Positions 1 to 6,410 of a stretch of DNA of 7,357 bases are shown piece after piece. The position numbers were made by a program, and so were the translations under genes. Numbering within the stretch: the stretch's first letter is position 1; each line of letters starts with the position of its first letter. Source of the DNA: Verrucomicrobiota bacterium. GTDB lineage: Bacteria; Verrucomicrobiota; Verrucomicrobiia; Limisphaerales; UBA1100. The stretch lies in the NCBI GenBank assembly GCA_028872645.1, contig JAPKDK010000144.1, positions 1 through 7,357 of the forward strand. The letters are read 5' to 3'. The notes under the pieces were generated by a model. The model worked only from the letters and a program-made list of their open reading frames with translations. It searched no databases and was not told the origin of the DNA.

Positions 1-878
1 GCGCTTGGGTTTTCTTCGTGCTGTTTTTCGAGCACTTCGATTTCTTCTTTGGGGAGGAAGGTGAAATATTTTAGGTAACGCACGGCGTCGCGGTCGTCGG
101 TGCGGATCCAGAATTGGTAAAACTTGTAAACGCTGGTGCGCGCGGGATCGAGCCACACGGCGCCGGCTTCGGACTTGCCGAACTTAGTGCCGTCGGTGTT
201 GGTGATGAGCGGGAGAGTGAGGCCGTAAACGGTTTCAGAAAGTTTACGGCGCGTGAGGTCGATTCCGGCGGTGATGTTGCCCCATTGATCGCTGCCGCCG
301 ATTTGCAGGTCGCAGTCGTGCGCTTGTTTGAGGTGAAAGAAATCGAACGCCTGCAAAAGCATATACGAAAATTCGGTGTAACTGATGCCGACGTCGCGGT
401 CTTCCATGCGGGCGCGGACGCTTTCTTTGGCGACCATTGTGTTGACGGTGAAATGCTTGCCGATGTCGCGCAGGAAATCGAGCAGCGTGACGGCGTGCGT
501 CCAGTCGGCATTGTCGAGCAGTTGGGCGGGGTTTTCGGTGGACTCAAAATCGAGAAGCTTGGTGAGTTGCACCTTCACCGCGGCGATGTTGGCGGCGAGC
601 AATTCGGTCGTAAGCAGATTGCGCTCGGCGGATTTGCCACTCGGATCGCCAATGGCACCGGTGGCCCCGCCGGCGAGCGCGATGGGAATGTGGCCGAGAT
701 TTTGAAAACGCCGCAACGCAATCAGCGGCACGAGGTTGCCGACGTGCAAGCTGTCGGAGGTGGGATCGAAACCGCAATAGAGCACAGTCGGCCCTTTGCC
801 GAGGCGCGCGGTTAGCGCGTCGGTATCGGTGCAGTCGTTGATTAGCCCGCGCCACTGCAGTTCATCCAAAATGCTCAT
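1..878 (-). CDS. tyrS: Tyrosyl-tRNA synthetase, C-terminus beyond window
   Basis: Class I aminoacyl-tRNA synthetase that activates tyrosine with ATP and charges tRNA-Tyr in the cytoplasm. The frame is open from an ATG at 878 to the left edge (292 complete codons); the missing part should hold the rest of the anticodon-binding region and the S4-like RNA-binding domain, as family members are usually 400-430 residues. Visible motifs in order: YCGFDPT (34-40), the HIGH-type box HVGN (45-48), GGATGAIGDPSG (70-81), the tyrosine-pocket stretch YTEFSYMLLQ (167-176), GGSDQWGN (194-201) and the KMSKS-type loop KFGKS (232-236). This is the form seen in bacterial TyrRS of the E. coli type. The start is fixed by homology (MSILDELQWRGL) because no Shine-Dalgarno is visible. 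It lies 69 bp downstream of the acidic-protein gene on the same strand, so co-transcription is possible. The identification is secure. Confidence 0.97.
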   Translation of the reverse strand, partial: MSILDELQWRGLINDCTDTDALTARLGKGPTVLYCGFDPTSDSLHVGNLVPLIALRRFQNLGHIPIALAGGATGAIGDPSGKSAERNLLTTELLAANIAAVKVQLTKLLDFESTENPAQLLDNADWTHAVTLLDFLRDIGKHFTVNTMVAKESVRARMEDRDVGISYTEFSYMLLQAFDFFHLKQAHDCDLQIGGSDQWGNITAGIDLTRRKLSETVYGLTLPLITNTDGTKFGKSEAGAVWLDPARTSVYKFYQFWIRTDDRDAVRYLKYFTFLPKEEIEVLEKQHEENPS

Positions 879-947
879 GCGGGCGGCATTAACGCCGAGG
901 GGCGCGTGCGGGACAAGGGGAATTTATTTTGAAGTCAGGTGACGGGA

Positions 948-1163
948 TTAAAGTTCCGTGTATTCCAGCTCTGCTTCATGCTCGAATTCTTCTTCGGTTT
1001 CTTCTTCGCCCTCGCAGAGGAATTCCAGTGAATCTGCGTTGTCGGTGTCTTCCTGTTCTTCCCAGAGCGCGGCTTGGTGGGCACCGATTTTGTTGGCGAG
1101 GGACATGAATTCCTCGCGCGGGAGGTCCTTGATGGCTTCTTCGATTTCTTTAACGGTTTTCAT
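948..1163 (-). CDS. Small acidic protein, antitoxin-like N-terminus
   Basis: A 71-residue protein with about 25 Asp/Glu and only five Lys/Arg, so strongly negative. It has no signal peptide or membrane segment and is predicted cytoplasmic. Residues 1-35 look like an amphipathic helical unit (KEIEEAIKDLPREEF, then AALWEEQ). The pattern of LPREEF, a Trp followed by acidic residues, then S-LEFL and a Glu-rich tail ending in TEL recalls the short antitoxin-like proteins often encoded before RelE/ParE-type toxins; this is resemblance from memory, not a search result. No toxin gene follows: tyrS comes next after 69 bp. Its ATG overlaps the protease stop as ATGA (1160-1163), which implies translational coupling with the protease. 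There is no separate ribosome binding site beyond the A-rich AAAAAGAA before the ATG. It could instead be a protease partner or a lineage-specific acidic protein. That it is a gene is likely; its function is unknown. Confidence 0.72.
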   Translation of the reverse strand: MKTVKEIEEAIKDLPREEFMSLANKIGAHQAALWEEQEDTDNADSLEFLCEGEEETEEEFEHEAELEYTEL

Positions 1164-2056
1164 TTCTTTTTCGGTTGTATCAAATTCAAGAGGTGCTGCA
1201 TGGAGACGGTGTTTTTGAAAACCATTTGCAGGTTATCTTTCACGCCATTTTTCACGCTGTAATAGGTGCTTTGGGTGTTGTTCACGCTGCCGATGACGGC
1301 GCCGTATTCGTTGAAGACGGGCGCGCCGCTGGAGCCTTTGGCGAAGTCGGCGGTGATGGAAAGCATTTGGCGGCGGCCGCCGTTGCGGGTGCTATCCAAA
1401 AACTTGCGTGAGATGATACCTTCGCTGAGCACATAAAATTTTCGGTCGGGATGGCTGAACACGCGCACCTTGCCGCCGAGCGGGGCCTCGGTGGAGACGG
1501 GCAGGGCGGTGAAGTCTTTGCCTTTGGCGCGGAGGATTACGATGTCGGCAGTTTTGTCGGCGGCGAGCACTTCCACCACGGGGGCGACGCGTCCGTCGCC
1601 GGTCATAATGACGAGGATATCGTTGTCGGGATTATCGACCACGTGATAGCTGGTGCAAAACACGCCGTCTGCGGTGAGCATGAAACCGCTAGCCGCGCCG
1701 CTGTGCCACTTGGGACAGCGTTTGCATTTGTAGAGTCCGGAGACGACGAGCACGCCTTTGCGGGCGCGCGTGGCGGTTTCGGCGGCGGTGAGGCGCTGCT
1801 TGCCGATGGTGGGGGCGAGCTGGATGTCGCATTTTTTGCGATCCAACCTCTTGAGTTGCTTGAGCAATTCGGCGGATTTGACGGCGCCATCCTTGGCATT
1901 GCGAAGTTCGATTGTTTTGAGGTTTATTTCAGAGAGCAACTTGCGGTCGTCAATGATACCGCCGGGCAGGAAGCCGCCTTTCACGCGGAGGTCGGCGGCG
2001 TTCAGGTTGCCGGCGATAATTAACAGGGCGATGCCCAGGATTAGGTTTGTCTTCAT
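1160..2056 (-). CDS. Secreted trypsin-like serine protease
   Basis: A 298-residue exported protease of the trypsin/HtrA (chymotrypsin-fold) type. Residues 1-20 form a Sec signal peptide: a lysine, then a hydrophobic core LILGIALLIIAG, with likely cleavage after LNA. Residues 21-100 are a charged, probably helical region. The protease domain covers about 101-280. The catalytic triad is readable as His138 (TSYHVV), Asp171 (KTADIVIL) and Ser243 (GSSGAP). A CxxC motif (Cys111, Cys114) followed by WH sits just before the first protease strand, and Cys134 lies near His138. No PDZ domain follows, so it is shorter than DegP/HtrA. The ATG at 2056 was chosen because it begins the signal peptide; the frame is open much further upstream, but there it runs antisense-like through rpsA. 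Its stop overlaps the next gene (ATGA). It follows the rpsA terminator by only 31 bp and has a poor ribosome binding site (an A8 tract). Its substrate is unknown; it should act in the periplasm or outside the cell. Confidence 0.9.
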   Translation of the reverse strand: MKTNLILGIALLIIAGNLNAADLRVKGGFLPGGIIDDRKLLSEINLKTIELRNAKDGAVKSAELLKQLKRLDRKKCDIQLAPTIGKQRLTAAETATRARKGVLVVSGLYKCKRCPKWHSGAASGFMLTADGVFCTSYHVVDNPDNDILVIMTGDGRVAPVVEVLAADKTADIVILRAKGKDFTALPVSTEAPLGGKVRVFSHPDRKFYVLSEGIISRKFLDSTRNGGRRQMLSITADFAKGSSGAPVFNEYGAVIGSVNNTQSTYYSVKNGVKDNLQMVFKNTVSMQHLLNLIQPKKK

Positions 2057-2086
2057 CGGTTTGTTTTTTTTGGTGTGATTCTCAGC

Positions 2087-2115
2087 AACAAAAAAGGCGG
2101 GCTTTGCGGCCCGCC
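2087..2115 (-). terminator. Intrinsic terminator of rpsA
   Basis: On the minus strand the sequence is GGCGGGC, loop CGCAAA, GCCCGCC, then TTTTTT. This is a perfect 7-bp GC-rich stem (arms 2109-2115 and 2096-2102) followed at once by a run of six T (2095-2090). It begins 24 bases after the rpsA stop codon and ends about 31 bases before the protease ATG, so it should end the rpsA transcript and limit read-through into the protease gene. Confidence 0.93.
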
Positions 2116-2138
2116 ATATTTGGTTGATGACGGGTGAG

Positions 2139-3884
2139 TTACTCAGCTGCCTTTTCTTCGGGCTCGGCTTCAGCTTCCGGTTTGGCTGCCTTTGTTTCGG
2201 GCTCAGCTTTGGGAACTTCTTCCTCTGCGGGAGTGAACTCAGCGGCGTCAAAGGCGTGTTCGAGTGCCACGAGATCTTCGCCGGGCTTGAGTTGGTCCAG
2301 CTGCTCTGCTTCGCGCCGGAGCTGATCTTCGTCGTATTCGGCGGCCTTGATGGAGAGGCCGATGCGGCGGTCGCTCTTGTCGATCTTGATGACGCGCGCA
2401 GTGACTTCCTGGTCGATCTCGAGCGTGTCTTTGATTTTCTCCACGCGCTCTTCGCTGATTTGCGAAATGTGGACGAGTCCGTCCATTTCATTTTCCAGCC
2501 CCACAAAGGCGCCGAAGCTGGCGAGCTTGGTGACCTTGCCGGTGACGAGATCGCCCACTTTGTAAACGGTATCGATTTGATCCCACGGATCGTCGCTGAG
2601 CTGTTTGATCCCGATAGAGATGCGTTGGTTTTCGCGGTCAACCTCCAACACACGGGCTTCGATTTCATCGCCCTTCTTGAGCAGTTCGGAGGGGTGATTG
2701 ATTTTGCGAGTCCAAGAGAGGTCGCTCACGTGGATCATTCCGTCGAGGCCTTCCTCGAGTTCCACGAAGGCGCCGTAGCTGGTAAGATTGCGCACTTTGC
2801 CCTTCACCGTAGTTCCGGGGCTGTACCTGTCGCCGGCGGCGTCCCACGGATTGTCGTCGAGCTGACGGATGCCGAGGCTGATCTTCTGTTCGTCCTTGTT
2901 GACGCCCAGGACCATCGCTTCGATCTCCTGGCCCTTCTCCAACACTTCGGAAGGTTTGGTATGTTTTTTCGTCCACGAAAGTTCGGTGACATGCACGAGG
3001 CCTTCAACGCCCGGCTCGAGCTCCACAAACGCGCCGTAAGAAACGAGGTTCACGACCTTGCCCTTGATGGTGGTGTTGACCGGATACTTGCTCTCGATGA
3101 GTTCCCACGGGTTTTGGGATTTCTGCTTGAGACCGAGTGAGACCCGCTCCTTTTCCTTGTTGATGTCCAGCACAACCACGTCGAGCTCTTCGCCGACGGT
3201 GACCATATCGCTCGGGTGATTGATGCGGCCCCAGCTCATATCGGTGATGTGCAGCAAACCGTCGAGGCCGTCGAGGTCGATGAACGCGCCGAAGTCGGTG
3301 ATGTTTTTCACCACACCCTTGCGTACGTCGCCGGGGGTCATATGGCCGAGCATCTCCGCGCGTTTGGCGGAGCGTTCTTCTTCGATGAGCTCGCGGCGGC
3401 TGAGCACGATGTTCTGCCGCTCCATATTGAGCTTCACGATTTTGAATTCATACTTTTGGCCGACCAACGCCTTGAGATCTTTGGGCGGCACGATGTCCAC
3501 CTGCGAGCTGGGCAGAAACGCCTCCACGCCGATGTTGACGATGAGGCCACCCTTCACAATCTCCTTGATGCGACCGGTGATCACGCCGCCTTCTTCGCAA
3601 ATGGAATTGATCTTGTCCCAGTTCTTTTTGAACTGCGCGCGCTCGTGGCTGAGTTCCACCATCCCGTCGCGGTTTTCGAGCACCTCAATGAGCACCTCGA
3701 TCTTGTCGCCCACCGCGGGCTGGTTGTCCGCATCAAATTCATTCAACGACACCGATCCCTCGCTCTTAAAATTAATATTTACGAGCACTTCCTTGGATCG
3801 AATCTCGATGACTTCACCCTCAATAATTTCGCCTTCCACAAAGCTAATCGTGCTTTGCTTCATCGCTTCTTCCATCGTCAGCAT
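2139..3884 (-). CDS. rpsA: 30S ribosomal protein S1, six S1 repeats
   Basis: Ribosomal protein S1 binds mRNA on the 30S subunit and helps unfold and load it; that matters most in genomes with weak Shine-Dalgarno signals, as seems true here. The 581-residue product has six S1 RNA-binding repeats at roughly residues 15-81, 99-164, 184-254, 269-342, 356-429 and 442-514. Repeats 3-6 show the classical GxFV/I-L-x-G-L-x-G-L/M-x-H-x-T/S pattern (for example ITDFGAFIDL then GLDGLLHITDMSW), while the first two are divergent, as is usual for the ribosome-binding repeats. A Glu/Ala/Pro-rich acidic tail fills 515-581. The ATG at 3884 was chosen because AGAGG lies 9 bases before it; the same frame continues upstream to a GTG at 4031, but that extension has no ribosome binding site and runs through a leader hairpin. 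It ends in a strong terminator and has its own candidate promoter, so it is probably monocistronic. Confidence 0.97.
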   Translation of the reverse strand: MLTMEEAMKQSTISFVEGEIIEGEVIEIRSKEVLVNINFKSEGSVSLNEFDADNQPAVGDKIEVLIEVLENRDGMVELSHERAQFKKNWDKINSICEEGGVITGRIKEIVKGGLIVNIGVEAFLPSSQVDIVPPKDLKALVGQKYEFKIVKLNMERQNIVLSRRELIEEERSAKRAEMLGHMTPGDVRKGVVKNITDFGAFIDLDGLDGLLHITDMSWGRINHPSDMVTVGEELDVVVLDINKEKERVSLGLKQKSQNPWELIESKYPVNTTIKGKVVNLVSYGAFVELEPGVEGLVHVTELSWTKKHTKPSEVLEKGQEIEAMVLGVNKDEQKISLGIRQLDDNPWDAAGDRYSPGTTVKGKVRNLTSYGAFVELEEGLDGMIHVSDLSWTRKINHPSELLKKGDEIEARVLEVDRENQRISIGIKQLSDDPWDQIDTVYKVGDLVTGKVTKLASFGAFVGLENEMDGLVHISQISEERVEKIKDTLEIDQEVTARVIKIDKSDRRIGLSIKAAEYDEDQLRREAEQLDQLKPGEDLVALEHAFDAAEFTPAEEEVPKAEPETKAAKPEAEAEPEEKAAE

Positions 3885-3893
3885 TGGCTGTTT

Positions 3894-3898
3894 CCTCT
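3894..3898 (-). promoter_or_regulatory. Shine-Dalgarno of rpsA
   Basis: AGAGG on the minus strand lies 9 bases before the ATG at 3884. It is the clearest ribosome binding site in the window and decides the rpsA start over the longer open frame beginning at 4031. Confidence 0.75.
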
Positions 3899-4020
3899 TT
3901 GGATAACCTACCCCGAAAAAGGGTTGGCCTTTGAATACCCGTGGTTTTTCAGGGAAAAAATACCCCTTATCCCGCAGGATTTTGGTTAATAACGTGTTAA
4001 CATCTCGTGGCCGCCCTTTC

Positions 4021-4042
4021 GACTTTTGCACTCACAAAAGTC
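4021..4042 (-). promoter_or_regulatory. Perfect stem-loop in the rpsA leader
   Basis: GACTTTTG, a six-base loop, then CAAAAGTC gives a perfect 8-bp inverted repeat. No T run follows in either direction, so it is not a typical terminator. If the promoter at 4055-4082 is real, the hairpin sits at the very 5' end of an mRNA leader of about 165 bases. In E. coli rpsA is autoregulated by S1 binding to a structured leader, so a similar role is possible here, as is a role in mRNA stability. The repeat is seen directly; its function is inferred. Confidence 0.55.
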
Positions 4043-4054
4043 AGGCGGACGGGG

Positions 4055-4082
4055 AAGATACGCCTCCCACAAGGCATTGCAA
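4055..4082 (-). promoter_or_regulatory. Candidate sigma-70 promoter for rpsA
   Basis: On the minus strand TTGCAA (4082-4077), a 16-base spacer, then TATCTT (4060-4055); each box matches the consensus at four of six positions. It lies just after the stop of the 86-residue gene and would start transcription near 4048, giving a leader of about 165 bases before rpsA. The rest of the 3885-4133 gap holds the leader hairpin and A/T-rich sequence containing GTTAACACGTTATTAAC, with no further gene. Confidence 0.4.
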
Positions 4083-4133
4083 GCGAAAATGTGAAGAAAA
4101 TCCAACCCGCTCAATCCTCGCGAATCCCGCCGT

Positions 4134-4394
4134 TTAACCCACTAAATCCAGCAAAGCGCCCGCCACCTCGTCATCCACCCGCTCCATCATCCGCGCCAAC
4201 TGCGCCTCGTGCCGCGCCGTGAGCTGTTGCACCTGCGAATTTACAGCCGAAAGCCCAGCCGATCGCACCGAAAATTCCAAGCGCGCCAAAGCATTCCCGC
4301 GCAATTGCTGCGCCGAATGCGACACCGAAGTTATCCCCGGGAATTCCATCATCCATGATTGCGGCCCGCCGCGATCCTTCGCGACGGTGAACAC
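4134..4394 (-). CDS. Hypothetical 86-residue protein after mutL
   Basis: I do not recognise this protein. It begins with GTG at 4394, 37 bases after the mutL stop on the same strand, and runs 86 residues to TAA. It has no cysteine, signal peptide or membrane segment. The N-terminal part includes SWMMEFPGITSVSHSAQQ and the second half (about 50-85) looks like an amphipathic helix rich in Gln, Ala, Leu, Arg and Glu. Codons use mostly G or C at the third position, as in the neighbouring genes, which supports real coding. Position suggests co-transcription with mutL. No strong ribosome binding site precedes the GTG; in-frame ATGs at 4352 and 4349 are alternative starts. A cysteine-rich plus-strand frame over the same bases looks like its antisense shadow. 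It could be a lineage-specific small protein; a chance frame cannot be excluded. Confidence 0.5.
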   Translation of the reverse strand: MFTVAKDRGGPQSWMMEFPGITSVSHSAQQLRGNALARLEFSVRSAGLSAVNSQVQQLTARHEAQLARMMERVDDEVAGALLDLVG

Positions 4395-4431
4395 TTACTA
4401 ATACTATCGGCAGCTTTGGCTCAATCTTGAG

Positions 4432-6288
4432 TCAAACCGTCCGCCCGAATTTCTTTTCCAATTCCGGATAGCTCATCTCGATCAAGGTCGGCCGGCCGTG
4501 CGGGCAGGTGTAGGGCATCGTGCAATGGCGCAAATCTTCGAGCAGCTTTTCTAGTTCCGGCCCGGCGAGGGCGTCGTTGGCTTTGATGGCTTGGCGGCAG
4601 ACGGTCATAATCACCATCGCCTCGCCCAACCGCATGGAGTTAATGCCTTGGCCGACGGACTTGAGTTCGTCAATCAACGACAGCACAAAATTTTTAGTGT
4701 CCTTCACTTTCACGAAGGGCGGCAGCGCATCGAGTAGAAACGTCCGCTCGCCAAACGCGCTGATGCCAACGCCGAGGCGGCTGAGGGTTTCCACCTGCTC
4801 CGCCACAAACTGCGCATCGGTCGCCGACAACTCCACCGTCTCCGGCAGTAACAATTTTTGCGAAGCCGTTTCCTCGCGCTGCATTTGTTCCAGCAATTGC
4901 TCGTACAACACCCGCTCGTGCGCCGCGTGTTGGTCCATCAACACTAGCCCGCGGTCGGATTCGAGCACGACGTAGAGCTTGCCGACTACGCCGAGAATTT
5001 TGAGAGGAACTTTGAGAAGCGGCGGGCTGGAGTGAGTAGTGTGTGGGGAGTGGGGAGTAGTGGGGGGCGGTTGAGGGACGAGCGGGTCGGCATTTTCTTT
5101 ATGAGTGGGAGAGGGTAGGGTGGCAAATCCTATTTCCAGTGGCTTCTGTTTCACCACCGATTCCCCCGACACATCCGTTGCCTCCAACCCAAAGTCTCCC
5201 GCAACGGCAGATTCTATCGCCTGACTTCTGTCTCCCATTCCCTGCGAGTGAAAACTCGCAAGCCCTTCGCTCACCGCATCTGCCACAAACTTCCGAACCT
5301 CCCGCTCGCGGTGAAATTTCACTTCGCGCTTGGCCGGGTGAATATTTACATCCACCTCCGCCGGCTCGATTTCGAGGAACAAACAGCACACCGGATATTT
5401 CCCCTTCATCAACGCCGTGTGATAGCCCTCGCGCAGCGCCATGCCGAGGCCGACGTTGTCGATGGGGCGTTGGTTTACAAATACGTGCTGATGCTCGCGA
5501 TTACTGCGGCTCACTCCCGGCGCGCCGATGAAGCCCCACACGCGGCACGCCTTCGTCGGCGCATCGTCCGCATCAAACGCTCGCCGCGCCAGCTCGCCCG
5601 CGCAGTCGATTTCAATCAACCGCAGCCCCTCGCCCCACAACGCGCGCAGCCGCCGTTCCAGCGCCACCGCGCCCGTGCCGCTCTCCGCCAACAGCCGCCA
5701 CACCTCGCGGTCATCGTGCCGCAGCGTGAACGCTACCTCCGGATGCGCCAGCGCCATCAGCGTCAGCATCCGCTGCACGTGCGCGCGTTCGGTTTCTTCC
5801 GTGCGCAAAAATTTTCGCCGCGCCGGCAGATTATAAAACAGCGAGCGCACCTCCACCGCCGTGCCCACTGCCGCCCCGGTTTCCTTCACCGCCATCATCT
5901 TGCCGCCGTTCACGACAATCTCCGTGCCGCCCTCCGCCTCCGCCAAACGCGAGGTCAGTACAAACCGGCTCACACTCGCGATGCTCGGCACCGCCTCCCC
6001 GCGAAAACCCATCGTGGAAATCGATGCCAAATCCTCCGCGCGCGTAATCTTACTCGTCGCGTGCCGCTCCAGGCTCATCAACGCATCATCCCGGCTCATT
6101 CCGTGCCCATCATCCGTCACCCGAATCAAACTGCGCCCGCCCGCCTTCACCTCCACCGTGATCTTCCGCGCCCCCGCATCCAGCGCATTCTCCACCAACT
6201 CCTTCACCACACTCGCCGGCCGTTCCACCACCTCGCCCGCCGCGATCTGATTTGCCACCTGTTCGGGAAGTAATTTAACACGGTTCAC
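4432..6288 (-). CDS. mutL: DNA mismatch repair protein MutL
   Basis: MutL links mismatch recognition by MutS to strand incision and removal. The 618-residue product has the GHKL ATPase half first: NQIAAGEVVERPASVVKELV with the ATP/Mg residues of ELVENALDAGA (about 31-41), DDGHGM (59-64), RHATSKI (about 76-82) and GFRGEA (94-99). A Pro/Thr/His/Ser-rich linker lies at about 389-428. The C-terminal dimerisation half follows and carries the endonuclease signature DQHAAHERVLYE (452-463, fitting DQHA-x2-E-x4-E), plus VCRQAIKAND and CPHGRP (595-600). It should therefore be a nicking MutL, as in bacteria without MutH, rather than the E. coli type. The GTG at 6288 was chosen because MutL proteins normally begin xNRVKLLPEQVANQIAAGE; an in-frame GTG at 6324 would add 12 residues with no family support. 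No good Shine-Dalgarno is visible. Confidence 0.97.
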   Translation of the reverse strand: MNRVKLLPEQVANQIAAGEVVERPASVVKELVENALDAGARKITVEVKAGGRSLIRVTDDGHGMSRDDALMSLERHATSKITRAEDLASISTMGFRGEAVPSIASVSRFVLTSRLAEAEGGTEIVVNGGKMMAVKETGAAVGTAVEVRSLFYNLPARRKFLRTEETERAHVQRMLTLMALAHPEVAFTLRHDDREVWRLLAESGTGAVALERRLRALWGEGLRLIEIDCAGELARRAFDADDAPTKACRVWGFIGAPGVSRSNREHQHVFVNQRPIDNVGLGMALREGYHTALMKGKYPVCCLFLEIEPAEVDVNIHPAKREVKFHREREVRKFVADAVSEGLASFHSQGMGDRSQAIESAVAGDFGLEATDVSGESVVKQKPLEIGFATLPSPTHKENADPLVPQPPPTTPHSPHTTHSSPPLLKVPLKILGVVGKLYVVLESDRGLVLMDQHAAHERVLYEQLLEQMQREETASQKLLLPETVELSATDAQFVAEQVETLSRLGVGISAFGERTFLLDALPPFVKVKDTKNFVLSLIDELKSVGQGINSMRLGEAMVIMTVCRQAIKANDALAGPELEKLLEDLRHCTMPYTCPHGRPTLIEMSYPELEKKFGRTV

Positions 6289-6347
6289 CCGCTCATCATC
6301 GTGAGCACCCGCCCAAGTGTCCACGCGGAATTGTGAACAGAGGGCAT
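6285..6347 (-). other. Possible short leader frame coupled to mutL
   Basis: An ATG at 6347 opens a 20-codon frame whose TGA overlaps the mutL GTG start by two bases (GGGTGA holds both). If translated, terminating ribosomes could restart at the mutL GTG, which lacks its own ribosome binding site. The peptide would begin MPSVHNSAW and end MMSG; two adjacent ATGs just before its stop could also serve. It has no ribosome binding site itself, and a frame this short can occur by chance. Confidence 0.2.
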
Positions 6348-6358
6348 GGGCTAAGTTT

Positions 6359-6372
6359 CAATTTGAAAATTG
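6359..6372. repeat. A/T-rich inverted repeat between mutL and tRNA-His
   Basis: CAATTT, GA, AAATTG is a perfect 6-bp inverted repeat with a two-base centre. It sits in the divergent region between mutL and tRNA-His, where promoters for both must lie, and its form suits an operator for a dimeric regulator. No regulator is identified and nothing else supports binding. Confidence 0.35.
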
Positions 6373-6398
6373 ACCGACCGGCCAAAGGCCGGTAAGGT
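6370..6398 (+). promoter_or_regulatory. Candidate promoter for tRNA-His
   Basis: TTGACC (6370-6375), a 17-base spacer, then TAAGGT (6393-6398). The first box matches the consensus at five of six positions and the second at three, keeping the key TA and final T. Transcription would start near 6405, just before the tRNA at 6411. The spacer is filled by the GC-rich palindrome at 6377-6393. Confidence 0.3.
6377..6393. repeat. GC-rich perfect palindrome upstream of tRNA-His
   Basis: ACCGGCC, AAA, GGCCGGT is a perfect 7-bp inverted repeat with a three-base loop. No T run follows on either strand, so it is not a standard terminator. It fills the spacer of the candidate tRNA promoter, so it could be an operator or a transcript hairpin. 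The repeat itself is certain. Confidence 0.5.
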
Positions 6399-6410
6399 TC
6401 CCTCTCCAAC

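Noticed and set aside
2057..2668. 204-residue extension upstream of the protease signal peptide
   Set aside because: It overlaps rpsA in another frame, has the Ser/Arg/Lys-rich look of a shadow frame, and crosses a strong terminator.
2124..3989. Long plus-strand frames opposite rpsA (338, 257 and 228 residues)
   Set aside because: They are antisense shadows of a clearly identified six-repeat S1 gene; their His/Asp/Phe-rich composition is the mirror of its codon use.
3885..4031. 49-residue N-terminal extension of S1 from a GTG at 4031
   Set aside because: It has no ribosome binding site, its GTG lies in the leader hairpin, and S1 homology and a good Shine-Dalgarno support the ATG at 3884.
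4219..4401. Cysteine-rich 60-residue plus-strand frame opposite the small gene after mutL
   Set aside because: The CC-C patterns arise from the antisense of GCA/GCG and CAG-rich codons; third-position GC use favours the minus-strand frame.
4420..4431. CTCAAGATTGAG small inverted repeat just after mutL
   Set aside because: A 5-bp stem with a two-base loop and no T run is too weak to call a terminator.
5248..6273. 341-residue plus-strand frame opposite mutL
   Set aside because: Its Arg/His/Ala-rich composition is the antisense of GC-rich mutL codons, and mutL is certain on the other strand.
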